Part shown: positions 4,526 to 7,881 of the stretch, one piece after another | Layout: the number at the start of each line of letters is the position of its first letter | How positions within the stretch are numbered: position 1 is the first letter of the stretch | NCBI GenBank assembly: GCA_946537565.1 | Contig: CAMNFW010000092.1 | Location: 1 to 7,881, forward strand | Reading direction: 5' to 3' | DNA length: 7,881 bases | Origin: an uncultured Ruminococcus sp. | Lineage (GTDB): Bacteria > Bacillota > Clostridia > Oscillospirales > Ruminococcaceae | The notes under the pieces: generated by a model | What the model saw: the letters and a program-made list of their open reading frames with translations, nothing else | What the model was told of the DNA's origin: nothing | Databases searched by the model: none | Program-made: the position numbers and the translations under genes

Positions 4526-7500
4526 TTGTCAAAATCAACCGCAGCCGCTAAGGCAGCAGCACAGAATATCTATAAAGCCGACAGCTATGTCAAAAACCGC
4601 TGGCTCTATTACCTCGCTGCCTTCCTTATACCGGCTATCCTGACCTTTATTGCTTACGCTCTCTTCGGAGTATATCCCTTCGGCGAGAGATCTGTCCTCA
4701 CCCTCGACCTTAACGGACAGTACGTCTATTACTTCGAGGCTATCCGTGACGCTTTCTGGGGAGGACGCAGCGCACTCTATAGCTGGGCAAGAAACTTGTC
4801 CGGCGGATTCCAGGGCGTTATTGGTTATTACCTTGCAAGCCCGTTTACCTTCATCGTTATTCTCCTGCCACGAACAATGATCGTCGAAAGCCTTATGATC
4901 ATGCAGCTTTGTAAGGTGGGCGCCTGCGGTGTGTCCTTTGCAGTTTATGCTCAGAAGGCTAAAAATGTTAAACCCTTGCAGTCCGTGATCTTCTCCACTA
5001 TGTATGCTCTTATGGCTTTCGTGGCTATCCAGATGATCGACCCGATGTGGATCGACGGTCCGATCTTCCTTCCCCTTATCATTCTCGGCGTTGAGTATCT
5101 TGTAGATGACGGCAGAAAGATAAACTATATCATTCCCCTCGCTATCATGTTTATCGCTAACTTCTATATCGGCTTCATGGTGGCTATATTCGTTGCTATT
5201 TATTTCTTCTATTACATCTTCTTCGGTACAAAGAGAAAGTTTAAGGGTATCGAAGAATATATCATGACATTTATCCGCATGGGTATTGCAACTGTCGTTG
5301 TATTAATGTGCAGCTTTATCATGATCATGCCCGTTTATAAGGCTCTTGCACTCGGTAAGTTCGACTTCTCAACTCCTGATTATTCTTTCAGGACTATGTT
5401 TAACCCGATCGAGCTTCTTCCTACTCTCCTGCCTAACCAGTATTACTCTGTCAACGTTGACGAGGGTACAAGAATGTATGGAAGACCTGAGATCTACTGC
5501 GGTGTCCTCAGCTTTGTGCTGTCTGCTATGTATTTCAGCAATAAAAAGATCGGCAGAAACCGCAAGCTGGGTTATGGTCTGCTGCTGGTGGTAATGTTCT
5601 TCAGTATGTGGATAAAGCCTATAAATATGATGTGGCACGGCGGACAGGATCCTAACTGGCTGCCTTACAGATATTCTTTCCTGATATCCTTCATTCTCGT
5701 GGCTATGGCTTCTGAAACCTTCGCTAATCTTGAAGACTATAAGCTGGACTTCAAGGTACCGGCAATCGAGTTCGCTGTCATTGCTGGTCTGACCTTCATT
5801 TTTGAAGCTGTTATGCCTAATTTCAACTACAACGAGGAAAGATATGACTACGTTGCCGAAACTCCTTATTCTAAGGAAATGACCATTAACGGCGAAACTG
5901 TAAACCACCTCTTCCTGGGTACACTTGTATTCGGTGTCATTCTCGCTGCATTCTATCTTACAATAATGTATCTGTACAGCCATTCAAAATCCAAGGGTCA
6001 GAAAATGGGTCTGTCGCTTATTACAGCAGCTGTTGTAATTTTTGAGGCTGGATATAACTGTTATGATACTATCCTTAAAATTGACAAGGAAGTTTATTAT
6101 TCCTCAAAGCCTTCATATGATGTTATAATGCACTCAGATGAAGTAATGGAAGAGCTGGAAAATTATGACAGCAGCTTCTATCGTGCAGAGAAAACCTTCT
6201 TCCGTTCAGTTAATGATAACCAGGCTTACGGTCTTAAGGGTATTTCCCATTCAAGCTCAGTTATGAACACTAAGATCATCAATTTCATTGAAACTCTCGG
6301 TTATACTACTAAGAGCTATGAAACAAGATATGACGGAAATACTCCTCTTGCTGATTCACTTCTGGGTATAAAGTACGTTCTCAATGACCCGGCTAAGAAT
6401 GATGTTACTAAAAAATCTCTGCTCAGTCCTACCTATAATAAGGTATATGATTCAACTTATATCAACTCCGAGAGCAAGGAAGCTGCCCTTGAAGTTTATG
6501 AAAACCCCGATGCTCTTGCTATCGGTGCAATGGTCAATGATGATATCCTTAACCTGAGCTTCCTTGGTAATGATAACCCGTTCAACAGTATGAACAACTT
6601 CCTCAGCTCTCTTACCGGCAATACTCCTGATTATTCTGGTATTCTTGAGCCAAGAGAGTATTTCTACAGACTTCCTGAGCCGGAGGTTGAGCTGAATGAG
6701 TGCTGGGAGTCTGATTACGGCGGACAGCACTGTTATAACGCTAATGCCGGTGCCGGCGACCCGACTGTAAGAATCCACATTACCTCAGAAAGTGAAGACA
6801 ACCTCTATATGTTCCTTAAGTCGGACAACCCTAAAGCCTGCAATCTCTGGATCTCAGATGAAAAGGACGAAAACGGTAACTTTATCAATCACAGAGGCTT
6901 CGGTCAGTACTATGACGGCTATAACTATTCTATCGTTAATCTCGGTTCTTATCCTGCCGGCAAGGAGATTGAAGTAAGACTTACAATTATCCAGGGCGAT
7001 AAGACTGGTAATAATGAATATGTTATGGTAAAGGACTTCCAGTTCTACCATTTCAACTATGAGCTGTTCCACCAGGATATGCAGCTTCTTAAGCAGAATG
7101 AATGGCAGCTTGACCTTGAAAACTGCAAGGACAATTATCTTGTTGGTGATATTGATGCAGCTGAGGGACAGATAATGTATACCTCAATTCCTTATGAACC
7201 AGGCTGGACTATCAAGGTTGACGGAAAAACCATTGATGAGCAGTTCACTGAGGATATCAGCAGCGGTACAAGCATTATGAGAAATGATCTTCAGGCTACT
7301 GGTACAGGTTCTGTTGTAATACTCAATGCACTTATTGGTATAAGACTTCCTGCCGGACATCATACTGTTTCGATGAAATATTCACCTCCCGGCTTTAATA
7401 TGGGTATAATTCTGTTGATACTTGGAATTGGCGTAATAATTGCATTCTATCTCTATGACAAGAAGAATAATCCTGTTATGGAGCTGAACAGAAAGGCAAA

Positions 7501-7879
7501 GGAGCGCAGAAAGAATGGTACTCCTGAGCCTGAACAGCAGGAAGATGATAGTTCAAAGAAAAAGGTTCAGATCATCAAGTCTAAGGGTGCTGTAGCCGAG
7601 AAAACGCTTGAACCGGTAAAGCAGAACAAGACCTATGAAGAAGACACTGACAATGAAGAAAATGTTACTGATACACCAAAGCCTGAAAAGGCAGTTGAGC
7701 TGAAAAAACAGCCTGAATCTGAGGAGCAGGACGAAGGTGAATATGAATCTGCTGATGATGCTGAGCATTCTGTAAGCGGTCAGCCTGAAACAAAACCAGA
7801 GACAAAGAAACCGGCAAATAATCAGCCTAAAAACACAACCAACAACTCTAAAAAATCCAAAAAGAAAAAGAAAAAATAA
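4526..7879 (+). CDS. yfhO: YfhO-family multi-pass membrane protein (GT-C-like, teichoic/lipoteichoic acid glycosylation family) with long charged C-terminal tail
   Basis: This is a 1117-residue polytopic membrane protein of the YfhO family; B. subtilis YfhO and Listeria GtlB transfer sugars from a lipid carrier onto lipoteichoic acid outside the membrane. The role here is inferred from family. The first membrane segment (28-48) is followed by the extracellular VLTLDLNGQYVYYF (57-70), whose acidic Asp61 sits where GT-C enzymes have their catalytic acid. About a dozen membrane segments occupy residues 28-513. A large extracellular domain (514-956) follows, closing with IPYEPGWTIKVDG (888-900) and LPAGHHTVSMKYSPPGFNMG (941-960), both YfhO hallmarks. 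A last membrane segment (958-977) leads to a cytoplasmic tail of about 140 residues rich in Glu, Lys, Pro and Gln, ending in KKSKKKKKK. Family members are usually about 850-900 residues, so the tail and an expanded ectodomain are extra. The start is TTG with a strong ribosome binding site. No CsbB-like partner glycosyltransferase is in view. Confidence 0.87.
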   Translation: MSKSTAAAKAAAQNIYKADSYVKNRWLYYLAAFLIPAILTFIAYALFGVYPFGERSVLTLDLNGQYVYYFEAIRDAFWGGRSALYSWARNLSGGFQGVIGYYLASPFTFIVILLPRTMIVESLMIMQLCKVGACGVSFAVYAQKAKNVKPLQSVIFSTMYALMAFVAIQMIDPMWIDGPIFLPLIILGVEYLVDDGRKINYIIPLAIMFIANFYIGFMVAIFVAIYFFYYIFFGTKRKFKGIEEYIMTFIRMGIATVVVLMCSFIMIMPVYKALALGKFDFSTPDYSFRTMFNPIELLPTLLPNQYYSVNVDEGTRMYGRPEIYCGVLSFVLSAMYFSNKKIGRNRKLGYGLLLVVMFFSMWIKPINMMWHGGQDPNWLPYRYSFLISFILVAMASETFANLEDYKLDFKVPAIEFAVIAGLTFIFEAVMPNFNYNEERYDYVAETPYSKEMTINGETVNHLFLGTLVFGVILAAFYLTIMYLYSHSKSKGQKMGLSLITAAVVIFEAGYNCYDTILKIDKEVYYSSKPSYDVIMHSDEVMEELENYDSSFYRAEKTFFRSVNDNQAYGLKGISHSSSVMNTKIINFIETLGYTTKSYETRYDGNTPLADSLLGIKYVLNDPAKNDVTKKSLLSPTYNKVYDSTYINSESKEAALEVYENPDALAIGAMVNDDILNLSFLGNDNPFNSMNNFLSSLTGNTPDYSGILEPREYFYRLPEPEVELNECWESDYGGQHCYNANAGAGDPTVRIHITSESEDNLYMFLKSDNPKACNLWISDEKDENGNFINHRGFGQYYDGYNYSIVNLGSYPAGKEIEVRLTIIQGDKTGNNEYVMVKDFQFYHFNYELFHQDMQLLKQNEWQLDLENCKDNYLVGDIDAAEGQIMYTSIPYEPGWTIKVDGKTIDEQFTEDISSGTSIMRNDLQATGTGSVVILNALIGIRLPAGHHTVSMKYSPPGFNMGIILLILGIGVIIAFYLYDKKNNPVMELNRKAKERRKNGTPEPEQQEDDSSKKKVQIIKSKGAVAEKTLEPVKQNKTYEEDTDNEENVTDTPKPEKAVELKKQPESEEQDEGEYESADDAEHSVSGQPETKPETKKPANNQPKNTTNNSKKSKKKKKK

Positions 7880-7881
7880 TT

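Noticed and set aside
5369..5983. 204-codon open frame on the minus strand inside the YfhO gene
   Set aside because: It is antisense to a strongly supported membrane-protein gene, has no ribosome binding site and no recognisable domain; open frames opposite biased codon usage are common.

Overview
The window looks like a stretch of chromosome from a low-to-moderate GC Firmicute of the Clostridia, most like Ruminococcus or its relatives. This is inferred from the gene families (an MsmX/UgpC-type sugar-ABC ATPase, a PepV/Sapep dipeptidase, a large YfhO membrane protein), strong AGGAGG-type ribosome binding sites, sigma-A promoters and intrinsic terminators. No phage, transposase, CRISPR, tRNA or rRNA signal was seen.

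Layout from left to right. Bases 1-548 are the 3' half of an MsmX/UgpC-like ATPase gene, followed by two hairpins; the second (619-649) is a good intrinsic terminator. pepV (673-1968) follows and ends at a strong terminator (2047-2085). Converging on it from the minus strand is a small Asp/Arg-rich lipoprotein gene (2084-2434), whose stop codon lies inside that terminator's T-tract. A 355-bp non-coding region (2435-2789) separates the lipoprotein from a divergently transcribed pair, a DUF2461 protein (2790-3518) and a CPBP-family intramembrane protease (3528-4193), 9 bp apart and probably co-transcribed from a near-consensus extended -10 promoter. A second non-coding region (4194-4525) carries short imperfect repeats, several dyads and the promoter of a 1117-residue YfhO-family membrane protein (4526-7879), which starts at TTG and has a long charged cytoplasmic tail.

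The most notable feature is in the 2435-2789 gap: about nine DnaA-box-like 9-mers within 180 bp (2464-2642), one a perfect TTATCCACA, most in the same orientation and many 9-12 bp apart. A tract of about 80% A+T follows. This is the texture of a Firmicutes replication origin or a DnaA-titration/regulatory cluster, yet no replication gene (dnaA, dnaN, recF, gyrB, rpmH, parA/B) lies in the window. It is either an origin separated from dnaA or an orphan DnaA-box cluster.

Apart from the DUF2461-CPBP pair, the genes do not form one obvious pathway. They look like housekeeping cell-envelope, peptide and sugar-uptake functions that sit side by side.
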